From assembly GCA_026993075.1 (NCBI GenBank), contig JALWUQ010000037.1, positions 28,358-66,889 on the forward strand: a stretch of 38,532 bases of DNA, written 5' to 3'. How positions within the stretch are numbered: the stretch's first letter is position 1; each line of letters begins with the position of its first letter. Positions 1-8,541 of this stretch are shown here, piece after piece. Both the position numbers and the translations under genes were made by a program. The notes below the pieces were generated by a model. The model did no database searches, had not been told where the DNA came from, and saw only the letters and a list, made by a program, of their open reading frames with translations. Source of the stretch: Campylobacteraceae bacterium. Lineage in GTDB: Bacteria; Campylobacterota; Campylobacteria; Campylobacterales; JALSKU01.

Positions 1-870
1 AATCAAACTAAATCACCATTTGGAATATTTGATATGGTAAAAAATGATAAATATCAAATGGGCCATACTGCATCATATTATTATAAAAGTAAAGATCCAA
101 GCACAGTCTTTTTTACGACTATCCCGTTTGGTATGACTGCACCTGAACAATGGGGATGGTTTTATTATGGAAATGGCATGAAATATATGGAAAAAGTATA
201 TAACAAATATAATATTATGGCTTTTCCAGGAGGTGCAACAGGAAACCAAATGGGTGGATGGTTTAAAAAACCGATTAATTCATTGAAAGATTTTAAAGGT
301 CTTAAGATGAGGATTCCGGGACTTGCGGGCGAAGTTATGTCAAAACTTGGAGTAAAAGTAACAAATATAGCTCCTGGAAAATTATATAATGCTCTTAAAA
401 GTGGCAGAATTGATGCATTAGAATGGGTTGGGCCTGGTATGGATATAAGCATGGGTTTTCAAAAAATAGCAAAATATTATTATACCGGATGGCATGAGCC
501 CGCAACATCTTTATCATATTTTATCAATAAAAAAGAGTGGGATAAGCTTCCATTGTATCTGAAAGCCATATTAAAAGATGCTATGAAAGCAAATGCATTT
601 GATATGTATGTTCAAAATTATGATATGAATGCAAGAGCTTGGAAAAAGATAAAAACACAGTATCCTCAAATTCAAATTAGAACATTTTCAAGAACTATTT
701 TAGGTGCTATGAAAAAAGCAGACGATGAAGTATTGGCGGAATATGCTTCAAAAGATCCAATATTCAAACAAATTCTTCAGGATCAAAGAAAATATTTAAA
801 GATGGTAAGAGAATGGACAAAGATGTCTGATTTTCTATATCTAAAGTCAAATATGTATAATCAAGAGTAA
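1..870 (+). CDS. TRAP transporter substrate-binding protein, DctP family (5' truncated by window edge)
   Basis: This is the periplasmic solute receptor of a TRAP transporter. The frame is open to base 1, so the signal peptide and N-terminal lobe lie outside the window and the ATG at 34 is internal. The visible part carries the family signature MRIPGLAGEVMSKLGV, whose Arg normally binds the ligand carboxylate, followed by LEWVGPGMD and YYTGWHEP. That run matches what I recall of the TakP/lactate-binding subgroup, which takes 2-oxoacids or Ca-lactate, better than C4-dicarboxylate DctP. The lutABC genes start 35 bases downstream on the same strand, which makes lactate the best guess for the ligand. 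The DctQ and DctM membrane genes are not visible and may be upstream. The family call is firm; the substrate is inferred. Confidence 0.88.
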   Translation, partial: NQTKSPFGIFDMVKNDKYQMGHTASYYYKSKDPSTVFFTTIPFGMTAPEQWGWFYYGNGMKYMEKVYNKYNIMAFPGGATGNQMGGWFKKPINSLKDFKGLKMRIPGLAGEVMSKLGVKVTNIAPGKLYNALKSGRIDALEWVGPGMDISMGFQKIAKYYYTGWHEPATSLSYFINKKEWDKLPLYLKAILKDAMKANAFDMYVQNYDMNARAWKKIKTQYPQIQIRTFSRTILGAMKKADDEVLAEYASKDPIFKQILQDQRKYLKMVREWTKMSDFLYLKSNMYNQE

Positions 871-905
871 TTTTTAAAATAAATAAATAATTACGGAATG
901 TACTT

Positions 906-1658
906 TTGAATAAAAAAACCATAGGACTATTTATACCTTGCTATATCAACGAGATATATCCGGATGTTGCTCTTTCAACCCTGAAATTGCTTGAACAATT
1001 TGACTATGAAGTTATATATCCGTTTAATCAAACTTGTTGTGGGCAACCTATGGCAAATACAGGGTGTTCAAGTGAGGCAAAAAAGCTTGCCCTTAGATTT
1101 GTAAAAATTTTTAAATCTTATGATTATATAGTAGCACCCAGTGCCAGTTGCGTTTCAATGGTAAAAAATCATTATAGTCAATATATAAATGATACCCCAG
1201 AATATAAACATATACAAAAAAATATATATGAGATTTGTGAATTTCTAACAGATATTGTAAAGGTAAAAAAACTTAATGTGAGCTTTCCTCATAAAGTAGG
1301 CTTCCATCAAAGTTGTCATGGACTAAGAGAATTAAAACTTGCACTCAGTAGTGAACTTAATTTTCCATATTATTCAAAACCTCTATATTTGTTAAAACTT
1401 GTTAAAGAGATAGAAATAGTAAAACTCAAAAGATCTGATGAGTGTTGTGGATTTGGCGGTACTTTTAGTATAAATGAGCCTGAAATCTCTGTGCAAATGG
1501 GAAAAGATAGGATAAAAGATCATCTTGATTGTGGTGCAGAGTATATAGTGGGTTATGATAGTTCTTGCCTTATGCATATGCAAGGTATTATAAAAAGAGA
1601 GAAATATAATATAAAAACTTTACATATTACGGAAATTCTTTCAGGAAGTATCAAATGA
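906..1658 (+). CDS. lutA: L-lactate utilisation protein LutA, (Fe-S)-binding CCG-domain protein
   Basis: LutA is one subunit of the LutABC iron-sulfur L-lactate dehydrogenase, which oxidises lactate to pyruvate at the membrane. The 250 residues hold two CCG-type cysteine domains: PCY near residue 11 with TCCGQP at 43-48, and HQSCHG at 134-139 with DECCGFGGTF at 178-187. These are the expected cluster ligands, and the length is close to the Bacillus protein (about 240). The start is TTG at 906, since the ATG at 898 runs into a stop after three codons; the ribosome site is weak. The stop overlaps the lutB start as ATGA, indicating translational coupling. GlcF/HdrD-like CCG proteins look similar, but the lutB-lutC context settles the name. 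Confidence 0.93.
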   Translation: MNKKTIGLFIPCYINEIYPDVALSTLKLLEQFDYEVIYPFNQTCCGQPMANTGCSSEAKKLALRFVKIFKSYDYIVAPSASCVSMVKNHYSQYINDTPEYKHIQKNIYEICEFLTDIVKVKKLNVSFPHKVGFHQSCHGLRELKLALSSELNFPYYSKPLYLLKLVKEIEIVKLKRSDECCGFGGTFSINEPEISVQMGKDRIKDHLDCGAEYIVGYDSSCLMHMQGIIKREKYNIKTLHITEILSGSIK

Positions 1659-3016
1659 ACCATGCACTTAAAGCAAAAGAATTTTTAAACAATACTTCTT
1701 TTGCTTCTTGGCAAGACAATGCTTTATGGTTTGTCAGACAAAAAAGAGATAATGCCATTAAAGAACTTAAAGAGTGGGAGAGTTTAAGAGAGCAAGCTGA
1801 TAATATAAAAGCACATACTTTGTCCAATCTTGATATTTATCTCGAAGAATTTGAAAAAAATGCTATTAATAACGGGCTAAAAGTACATTGGGCGAAAGAT
1901 GCGTTGGAGCATAATCAAATAGTATATAAGATTTTAAAAGAAAATAGTGCTAAAAAGGTAGTAAAAAGTAAATCAATGTTAACTGAAGAGTGTCATTTAA
2001 ATCCTTTTTTAGAAAATGAAGGCATAGAGGTAATTGATACGGATTTAGGTGAGAGGATAATACAATTAAGAGGTGAAAAGCCAAGTCACATTGTACTTCC
2101 GGCAATCCATCTTAAAAAGGAACAAGTAGCTCAAACCTTTGAAAAGTTTTTACATACAAAAAAAGGAAACAGTGATCCCACATATCTTACAAAAAAGGCG
2201 AGAGTCCATTTAAGAGAAAAATTTTTAAATGCTGATGCTTCGATAACCGGAGTTAACTTTGCAGTTAGTGAAAGTGGTAGTTTTGTAGTATGTACCAATG
2301 AAGGTAATGCAGATATGGGGACATCTTTAACAAAGCTTCATATTGCTTGTATGGGTATTGAAAAAATTATTCCAAAAGTTGGACATTTAGGAGTCTTTAT
2401 AAGGATGTTAGCAAGAAGTGCGACCGGTCAAAGTATAACAACTTATACTTCACACTATACTAAACCCGCAAAAGATACGCAAATACATATAGTCATAGTA
2501 GATAATGGAAGAAGTAAAATATTATCCCAAAAAGATTTTGTAAAATCATTACAGTGTATAAGATGTGGAGCTTGTATGAATACCTGCCCGATATACAGAA
2601 GAAGTGGCGGACATAGTTACTCTTATACGATCCCAGGACCCATAGGCTCACTCCTTGGCTCAAACAGGGATTTGAAATACAATGGCGACAGTGCTTTTGC
2701 ATCCACACTTTGCGGCTCTTGTGTGGATATTTGTCCGGTAAAGATTGATATTACACATCAACTTTTATCTTACAGAAAAGATTTTGTAAAACAAGGATAT
2801 TTAAGCTCTTCTAAAAAATATACTTTAAAAGTTGCTACATTTATTTTTTTATATCCTGTTTTGACAAAACTTGTATTTAAGACCGCAAAATTTTTTATGC
2901 CTTTAATTCCTAAAAAAATTTTATATTCAAAATATAATATTTGGGGAAGGGGGCGGGAAATGCCAACTTTAGCAAAAAAAAGTTTTAGCGATATTTATAA
3001 AAAGATGAAAAAATGA
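1655..3016 (+). CDS. lutB: L-lactate utilisation iron-sulfur protein LutB
   Basis: LutB is the central electron-transfer subunit of the LutABC lactate-oxidising complex. The N-terminal LUD domain covers roughly residues 60-290. It is followed by a ferredoxin-like region with a complete first cluster motif, CIRCGACMNTCP (Cys 301, 304, 307, 311), and a second one, CGSCVDICP (Cys 353, 356, 360). A basic C-terminal tail ends at residue 453, a normal family length. Start and stop both overlap the neighbours as ATGA, so lutA, lutB and lutC are translated as one coupled unit. Known homologues need all three genes for growth on lactate. Nothing is truncated or missing. Confidence 0.94.
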   Translation: MNHALKAKEFLNNTSFASWQDNALWFVRQKRDNAIKELKEWESLREQADNIKAHTLSNLDIYLEEFEKNAINNGLKVHWAKDALEHNQIVYKILKENSAKKVVKSKSMLTEECHLNPFLENEGIEVIDTDLGERIIQLRGEKPSHIVLPAIHLKKEQVAQTFEKFLHTKKGNSDPTYLTKKARVHLREKFLNADASITGVNFAVSESGSFVVCTNEGNADMGTSLTKLHIACMGIEKIIPKVGHLGVFIRMLARSATGQSITTYTSHYTKPAKDTQIHIVIVDNGRSKILSQKDFVKSLQCIRCGACMNTCPIYRRSGGHSYSYTIPGPIGSLLGSNRDLKYNGDSAFASTLCGSCVDICPVKIDITHQLLSYRKDFVKQGYLSSSKKYTLKVATFIFLYPVLTKLVFKTAKFFMPLIPKKILYSKYNIWGRGREMPTLAKKSFSDIYKKMKK

Positions 3017-3588
3017 GTAAAAGCAGTATCTTAAATGCTATCAAAAATGCCAATACAAAAAAGGTAAAATTAAAAACTTTTGAGACAATTTTCACAACCT
3101 ATGATGACAAGGAAAGTATTTTTAAAACAAATCTTAAAAAAGCCGGTGGTGAGGTTTTTGAAATTGAAAAAGAAGAGATAAACCAAAAGATAAATGAACT
3201 TTTTGGATCATCGAAAAAAATAGTATCTTTTGTTAAAGATTGTAAAATTAATACGATAGATAAAAATAGTCTTTATTCTCCAAAAGATTTAAAAAAAGCA
3301 GATATAGCAGTAGTAGAAGCAAGTTTTGGAGTTTGTGAAAATGGAGCACTCTGGTGTAATGGAAAAAGTGTTAAATTTAGATCAATTTATGTTATATGCG
3401 AAAATTTGATAATTTTATTAAATAAAAAAAATTTATTAAATAATATGAATGAAGCTTATAAAAAAGTTGATTTGAAAGAAAATAACTTTGGTATATTTAT
3501 CTCAGGACCCTCAAAAACAGCAGATATTGAGCAAGCTTTGGTTGTCGGAGCTCATGGTGCAATTAAAACTTACATATTTTTATATTAG
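3013..3588 (+). CDS. lutC: LUD-domain protein LutC
   Basis: LutC is the third subunit of the lactate utilisation complex. It is a single LUD domain of 191 residues, slightly shorter than the Bacillus protein. The conserved C-terminal half is recognisable: ADIAVVEASFGVCENGALW near residues 97-115, ISGPSKTADIEQALVVGAHG near 163-182. It closes the lutABC operon. The 147 bases that follow contain no gene and no clear stem-loop terminator. The exact biochemical role of LutC is not established even in well studied species. Confidence 0.9.
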   Translation: MSKSSILNAIKNANTKKVKLKTFETIFTTYDDKESIFKTNLKKAGGEVFEIEKEEINQKINELFGSSKKIVSFVKDCKINTIDKNSLYSPKDLKKADIAVVEASFGVCENGALWCNGKSVKFRSIYVICENLIILLNKKNLLNNMNEAYKKVDLKENNFGIFISGPSKTADIEQALVVGAHGAIKTYIFLY

Positions 3589-3735
3589 TATCTAAAAAGA
3601 TTATCATACTTAAATATTTACCTTTATTTTATTGAAAAAAAGGCATAATCTAAAAGCATATACTTAAAAATAAATTATATTAAAAAGTTATTAAAATGTT
3701 TTTAGAGTATTATCATTTTAAAAGGAATATTCAAA

Positions 3736-5766
3736 ATGGATTTGATATTTTTTATATATGGTCTTTCATTTTTTATGATGGGAGTCTTGATTCTTTATTC
3801 AATTCCAAAAGAAAGTAAATTTATATTTGCAGATAAAATCTGGATTTTGGGTATATTTGGAGTTATTCATGGTTTAAGCGAATGGATGGATTTGTATCGC
3901 TTTATTTATCCCGATTATCTTTTAAAATTAATCAAAATATTTTTTATGATTATTTCATATCTTTTTTTATTTGAGTTTTCAAGATATATAATTCAGCAAG
4001 TTCTATCTAAATCAAACAATAAATTAAAAATTGTTTTTAAAAGATATATCATATATCCAATCGCATTTTTATCAATATTTATCATTATAATAAATGATTT
4101 TACACCAAACGGTATATCAAATGCAGGGCGTTATGTATTTGGATTTTCTGGGTCATTTATCTTAGGTATAGGCTTATATTTTTATAGTAAAAAAATAGAG
4201 TTTTCAAAAGAGCAAAAATATTTACAAAGATATTTTAAAATTGCTGGTATATCAATGATATTTTATGCTTTTTTTGGAGGATTGATAGTCTCACCATCAC
4301 AATTTTTTCCTGCTGATATAATAAATACCAAATGGTTTTTAAATATATTTGGTTTGCCGGTACAACTTTTTCGAGCTATATGTGCTATAACAATAGCAAT
4401 CAGCAGTATAAAAATCTTACAGATTTTTCACCATGAAACAGAGGATAATATCTTTAAATTAGCTTTTTTTGATCAACTCACGACTCTTCCAAATAAACTT
4501 CTTTTTATAGATCGCTTAACAGAAGCTATAAAAAAATTTAAGCGATCCAAAAAGCCTTTTGTTATGATTTTTATAAATATTGATAATTTTAAATTTATAA
4601 ATGAGGAAATAGGTTATTACAATGGCGATAAGATTCTTTACAAAGTAGCCAAAAGAGTAAAAACTTCTTTAAGAGAGCAAGATACTGTTGCAAGGTTTGG
4701 CGGCGATACATTTGCTTTGTTATTGATAGATACCGACAATGATGGTGCGGTAGTTTTAGGAAATAAACTGGTATATCTGTTTAATCAGCCATTTAAACTC
4801 AAAGAAGAAGCTATTAATATTACCGTTTCAATAGGCATGGCCCAATACCCATCTGATGGCACCAATCAGGACCAATTATTAAAAGCTGCTGATATTGCAT
4901 TGTCAGAAGCAAAAAAATATCAGGGTGAAAATAATTTTTTATTTTTTAATAAAATTATGAAGAAGAGTATTGAGCATGAGATAGAGTTGGCACAAGCCTT
5001 GAGATATGCAATAAAGTTTGATGAATTGGAGCTTTATTTTCAGCCTCAGGTATCTTTGGATAAGAGAAAAGTTACAGGGGCAGAATCACTTTTAAGATGG
5101 AACTCAAAAAAATTCGGCAGAGTGTCTCCAGCAGAATTTATACCGATTGCAGAACGATACGGATATATATTTGAGATTGGTGAATGGGTTATAAAAAAAG
5201 CTGCAATGCAGATGAAAACTTGGATTGATGATGGTTTTGAACTTGATATTTTAGCAATAAATCTCTCTGCTGTTCAATTTAAACAGTATGATTTTGTTAA
5301 TGTAGTGCAACAGATATTTAAAAAGTATAAAATACCTTTAAGTCATATTGAACTTGAAATAACAGAAGGGGTTTTGATGCAAGATACCAATATTGCTATT
5401 AGAATTTTAGATGATTTTCATAAATTGGGCATTAAAATATCTATTGATGATTTTGGAACAGGATACTCCTCCTTGGCATATTTAAAATATTTTAATATAG
5501 ATAAATTAAAAATTGATCAATCTTTTGTGCGTGATTTAACAAAAAATAAAGAAGATAAGGCTATAATCAGAGCCATTATAGCCTTATCAAAATCATTGGA
5601 TATAAATGTAATAGCAGAGGGAGCAGAAGATAAAGAACAGATAGAATTTCTGTATAAAAACGGTTGCAAAGAGATACAAGGATATTACTTTTCAAAGCCA
5701 CTTCCTGCAACTGACTTTAAATCTTTTGTTGAAGATTTTAGTTTTCCCAACCTTCACCTAAATTAA
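3736..5766 (+). CDS. Membrane-bound GGDEF/EAL protein, probable c-di-GMP phosphodiesterase
   Basis: This 676-residue signalling protein starts with about 225 residues of hydrophobic sequence, some seven helices, with a HGLSEWMDL motif near 45-53; I do not recognise that sensor module by name. A GGDEF domain follows (about 245-405), but its active-site motif reads GGDTF at 322-326. The catalytic fourth position is Thr instead of Glu, so cyclase activity is unlikely. The EAL domain (about 415-670) has ESLLRW in place of EALLRW yet keeps the Glu, and also shows INLS, ELEITEG, IDDFGTGYSS, LKIDQSF, AEGAE and QGYYFSKP. These are the metal- and substrate-binding positions of active phosphodiesterases. 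The ribosome site AAAGGAA lies just before the ATG. It is a single gene between two operons. Confidence 0.9.
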   Translation: MDLIFFIYGLSFFMMGVLILYSIPKESKFIFADKIWILGIFGVIHGLSEWMDLYRFIYPDYLLKLIKIFFMIISYLFLFEFSRYIIQQVLSKSNNKLKIVFKRYIIYPIAFLSIFIIIINDFTPNGISNAGRYVFGFSGSFILGIGLYFYSKKIEFSKEQKYLQRYFKIAGISMIFYAFFGGLIVSPSQFFPADIINTKWFLNIFGLPVQLFRAICAITIAISSIKILQIFHHETEDNIFKLAFFDQLTTLPNKLLFIDRLTEAIKKFKRSKKPFVMIFINIDNFKFINEEIGYYNGDKILYKVAKRVKTSLREQDTVARFGGDTFALLLIDTDNDGAVVLGNKLVYLFNQPFKLKEEAINITVSIGMAQYPSDGTNQDQLLKAADIALSEAKKYQGENNFLFFNKIMKKSIEHEIELAQALRYAIKFDELELYFQPQVSLDKRKVTGAESLLRWNSKKFGRVSPAEFIPIAERYGYIFEIGEWVIKKAAMQMKTWIDDGFELDILAINLSAVQFKQYDFVNVVQQIFKKYKIPLSHIELEITEGVLMQDTNIAIRILDDFHKLGIKISIDDFGTGYSSLAYLKYFNIDKLKIDQSFVRDLTKNKEDKAIIRAIIALSKSLDINVIAEGAEDKEQIEFLYKNGCKEIQGYYFSKPLPATDFKSFVEDFSFPNLHLN

Positions 5767-5784
5767 ATAGAGCTATAAGCTAAA

Positions 5785-5839
5785 ATTGTAAAGAAATTGT
5801 AAAGAAATATAAATACAAAATTGATATTTTTGATATAAA
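5785..5839 (+). promoter_or_regulatory. Tandem 11-base direct repeat and candidate promoter ahead of the cytochrome b561 / two-component operon
   Basis: The sequence ATTGTAAAGAA occurs twice back to back, at 5785-5795 and 5796-5806, with no mismatch. An AT-rich stretch then leads to a TATAAA box at 5834-5839, 29 bases before the first gene. OmpR/PhoB-type regulators bind direct repeats with about one helical turn of spacing placed just upstream of, or over, the -35 region. No good -35 hexamer is visible, as expected of an activated promoter. The operon encodes such a regulator, so autoregulation is the simple reading. The repeat is observed; its role is inferred. Confidence 0.55.
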
Positions 5840-5868
5840 CTTTCATTAAATGAAAAAAAGGAGAGTTT

Positions 5869-6654
5869 ATGCAAAAAACATATATTTGGCCAAAAATTAC
5901 AAGAATTTCTCATATCCTTTTAATAGTTACTTTATTTCTTGCTTATGTTATTTCTGATGAAAAGAGTGTATTGAATTTTCATGTTGCTCTTGGAACAAGC
6001 TTGGGTATTTTATTTTTATTTAGAGTTATCTGGGGGTTTATAGGTCCTAAGTACTCAAAATTTAGTGATTTTACTTTTGATATAAATGAGTTAAAAGATT
6101 ATACTTTAAATGTATTTGGTAAGAAAAAAGAATATTTAGGACACAATCCGGCATCAAGCTGGGCGATTATTGCTATGATAGTTTTAGCTTTTATATCTGT
6201 TATAACCGGTTTTTTAGCTTATGGTATACAAGATAATAAAGGAATTTTTGCATCATTTGGTACCCCTTTTTTAAAAAGTACCGGTATTTTTGGAGATATA
6301 CACAGCTTTTTTGTGAATTTACTGGTATTTGTAGTGTTTGTCCATATAGCAGGAGTAATAATGGATAAAGTTTTTCACAAAGGCGATGCCCTTACATCTA
6401 TGATTGACGGTTATAAAAAGGGAAAAGAAAAAAATATCAAGTTAAATATTATCCAAAAAGTTTTTTCTGTTGTTTGGATATTTTTTCCGATTTTTTTCAT
6501 TGTTTATATATTGAGTGTACCTAATAATATATTTATAAAAAAAGCAAATTTAAAATCAAGTTATACAAAAAAAATATCAAAACTTGTTAATATAAGAGAA
6601 AAAAAGGTATTATCTAAAGATTTTATATCTTTGAAAAGGAGATTTCGAGAGTGA
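5869..6654 (+). CDS. Cytochrome b561-family membrane protein
   Basis: This is a four-helix cytochrome b of the b561/Ni-Fe-hydrogenase b type, which passes electrons through the inner membrane using b hemes. Histidines sit in membrane segments, for example ISHILLIV near residue 15, NFHVALGTSLGILFLFRVIWGF around 36-57, DIHSFF near 143 and VHIAGV near 158; the loop GHNPASSWAI near 94-103 is typical of this family. A further hydrophobic helix and a basic tail extend the protein to 261 residues, somewhat longer than usual. The start has a strong AAAGGAGAG site. The stop overlaps the GTG of the response regulator, so the redox protein and the two-component system are coupled. The physiological partner is not visible here. 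Confidence 0.85.
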   Translation: MQKTYIWPKITRISHILLIVTLFLAYVISDEKSVLNFHVALGTSLGILFLFRVIWGFIGPKYSKFSDFTFDINELKDYTLNVFGKKKEYLGHNPASSWAIIAMIVLAFISVITGFLAYGIQDNKGIFASFGTPFLKSTGIFGDIHSFFVNLLVFVVFVHIAGVIMDKVFHKGDALTSMIDGYKKGKEKNIKLNIIQKVFSVVWIFFPIFFIVYILSVPNNIFIKKANLKSSYTKKISKLVNIREKKVLSKDFISLKRRFRE

Positions 6655-7316
6655 AAAAACATATAGTTTTGATTGAAGATGATTTGGACATGAAATCTTT
6701 ATTGAGTGAATACCTTGTAAATTATAACTTTGAAGTAAGTGATTTTGATAAACCTATGCAAGGTTTGGAATTTATCAATCACAATAAATGTGATTTGGTT
6801 ATTTTAGATTTAATGTTGCCTCAAATGGATGGTTTTGATGTATGTAAAAAAATAAGAGAAAATTCCAATATTCCTATCATTATATCCTCCGCTAGAGGCT
6901 ATCTTGGAGATAAGGTGACAGGGTTTGAACTTGGAGCTGATGATTATCTTCCTAAACCTTATGAGCCTAAAGAGTTAATACTCAGGATAAATGCAATATT
7001 AAGAAGGATGACAAAAGAGAATAAAAAAATCGGTGATTTTGAAATCAATGAAGATAAAATGGAAATAAGTCTGGATAATTATTTGTTGGATTTTACAAAA
7101 GTAGAATATGAGATTTTACTTTTACTTTTAAAAAATAGTGATAAGGTATTATCAAGAGAATCAATTGCACAAAGCGTTAATTCATTAAATTATGATTCAA
7201 AAGAGAGGGTTATTGATATGCACATTAGTAATATAAGAAATAAAATAGGAGATACCCCTAAAAATCCAAAGTATATAAAATCAGTTTGGGGTGTCGGATA
7301 TAAATTTATCGGCTAA
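6651..7316 (+). CDS. OmpR-family response regulator (ArsR/HP0166-like)
   Basis: This is a 221-residue DNA-binding response regulator. The receiver domain (about 1-118) shows the acidic pair in IEDDLDM, the phospho-acceptor Asp in VILDLMLPQMDGFDVC and the conserved Lys in YLPKPYEP. A winged-helix output domain occupies about 125-221. Translation starts at GTG 6651, overlapping the cytochrome stop, with AAAGGAGA eight bases upstream. The partner kinase follows directly. Similarity of the kinase to Helicobacter ArsS suggests this is the ArsR-type acid or stress regulator of the phylum, but the signal in this organism is unknown. The tandem repeat at 5785-5806 is a natural candidate target. Confidence 0.92.
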   Translation: MKKHIVLIEDDLDMKSLLSEYLVNYNFEVSDFDKPMQGLEFINHNKCDLVILDLMLPQMDGFDVCKKIRENSNIPIIISSARGYLGDKVTGFELGADDYLPKPYEPKELILRINAILRRMTKENKKIGDFEINEDKMEISLDNYLLDFTKVEYEILLLLLKNSDKVLSRESIAQSVNSLNYDSKERVIDMHISNIRNKIGDTPKNPKYIKSVWGVGYKFIG

Positions 7317-7326
7317 AGAGGCAAAA

Positions 7327-8541
7327 GTGTCCGTATTTACAAAAGTTTCAATCCTTTTTATAATAAGTTTGTCCACAATGATATTTATAACAATTAAAAC
7401 AAACTTGATAACTCAAGGAAAGATAGAATTAATTCAAAAACAAAGATATATACAAGCTTCTAAGGAATTGTTTAGATATTTAAGCCTTGGTGACAAGAAA
7501 ATACTTAATGAAAAAATACATGAAATGGAATTCAAAAAAATATCCGATATTAAGAAATACTTAAGCAAAGCTACTGTCATATACAACTATAAATCCACTT
7601 TTGGAGATATTAAGATTTTAAAGAGAAAAGAAAAATATTTTTTATTTATGCAATATTTAAACGATAGAGTATTGATAAAAGATGCATCAGATAATGAAAA
7701 TATAGAAGAACAAAGCCTCTTAAATTATTTGGTTTTGGGAGAAATACTCATTTTAATAGCTATATTTAGTATTATTATAAAGATTTTGTTACCACTTAAG
7801 AGTGTTTCGAGAAATTTGCAAAAAGTTGCAGATGGAGATTATTCTCAAAGAATAAATGTAAAAACCAAAGATGAGATAGGAACTCTTTGTCTAACATTTA
7901 ATTTAATGGCATCAAATTTGGAAAAATTGATAAACTCAAGACAAAGACTTTTAAAAGATATTGGTCATGAGTTGAAGACTCCCATTTCAAAGTCAAAATT
8001 AGCATTGGAGTTTATTGATTCATCTAAATACAAAAATATACTGACAAAGGCGATAAATCAAATTGATATGATGACTAGTGAACTTTTGTATATGGAAAAA
8101 CTAAATTCACATAATCCTTCTTTAAATACTACAACTTTTGAGGCAACAACTCTTCTGTCTGAGGCTTTGTCAAAAATGCTCATAGAAGACGAATCACTTG
8201 TAAAAGTAGATATAAAAGAGAATTTTAATATAAAAGGAGATTTAAATTATCTAAGTATTGCTCTAAAAAATTTAATAGATAATGCTTTAAAGTATTCTGC
8301 AAAAAAACCGATTTTTATCATGGTACAAAAGGATAAAATATTGGTACAAAGTTATGGCGAAAAACTTACAAAGCCACTTGAATACTATTGTGAGGAATTT
8401 ACTCAAGATGATAGTTCAAGAGGAAGCAAAGGTTATGGGCTTGGTCTAAATATTGTAAAAACAATTCTTGATAATCATAATTTCAAATTAGATTACCACT
8501 ACTATGCTTCCTCTAAAAATTCATTTGAAATACAGTTATAA
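7327..8541 (+). CDS. ArsS-family sensor histidine kinase
   Basis: This is a membrane sensor kinase with an N-terminal helix, a periplasmic segment of roughly 100 residues, a second helix (LGEILILIAIFSIIIKILL), HAMP, a HisKA box DIGHELKTPISK with the phospho-His, and an ATPase domain with NLIDNALKYS and GKGYGLGLNIVK. The N-terminal FTKVSILFIISLS is characteristic of the ArsS group as I recall it. The frame also opens at GTG 7291 inside the regulator gene. I prefer GTG 7327 because AAAGAGG lies five bases upstream and the protein then begins right at the membrane helix (404 residues). Its last six bases overlap the convergent citrate synthase gene. Confidence 0.88.
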   Translation: MSVFTKVSILFIISLSTMIFITIKTNLITQGKIELIQKQRYIQASKELFRYLSLGDKKILNEKIHEMEFKKISDIKKYLSKATVIYNYKSTFGDIKILKRKEKYFLFMQYLNDRVLIKDASDNENIEEQSLLNYLVLGEILILIAIFSIIIKILLPLKSVSRNLQKVADGDYSQRINVKTKDEIGTLCLTFNLMASNLEKLINSRQRLLKDIGHELKTPISKSKLALEFIDSSKYKNILTKAINQIDMMTSELLYMEKLNSHNPSLNTTTFEATTLLSEALSKMLIEDESLVKVDIKENFNIKGDLNYLSIALKNLIDNALKYSAKKPIFIMVQKDKILVQSYGEKLTKPLEYYCEEFTQDDSSRGSKGYGLGLNIVKTILDNHNFKLDYHYYASSKNSFEIQL

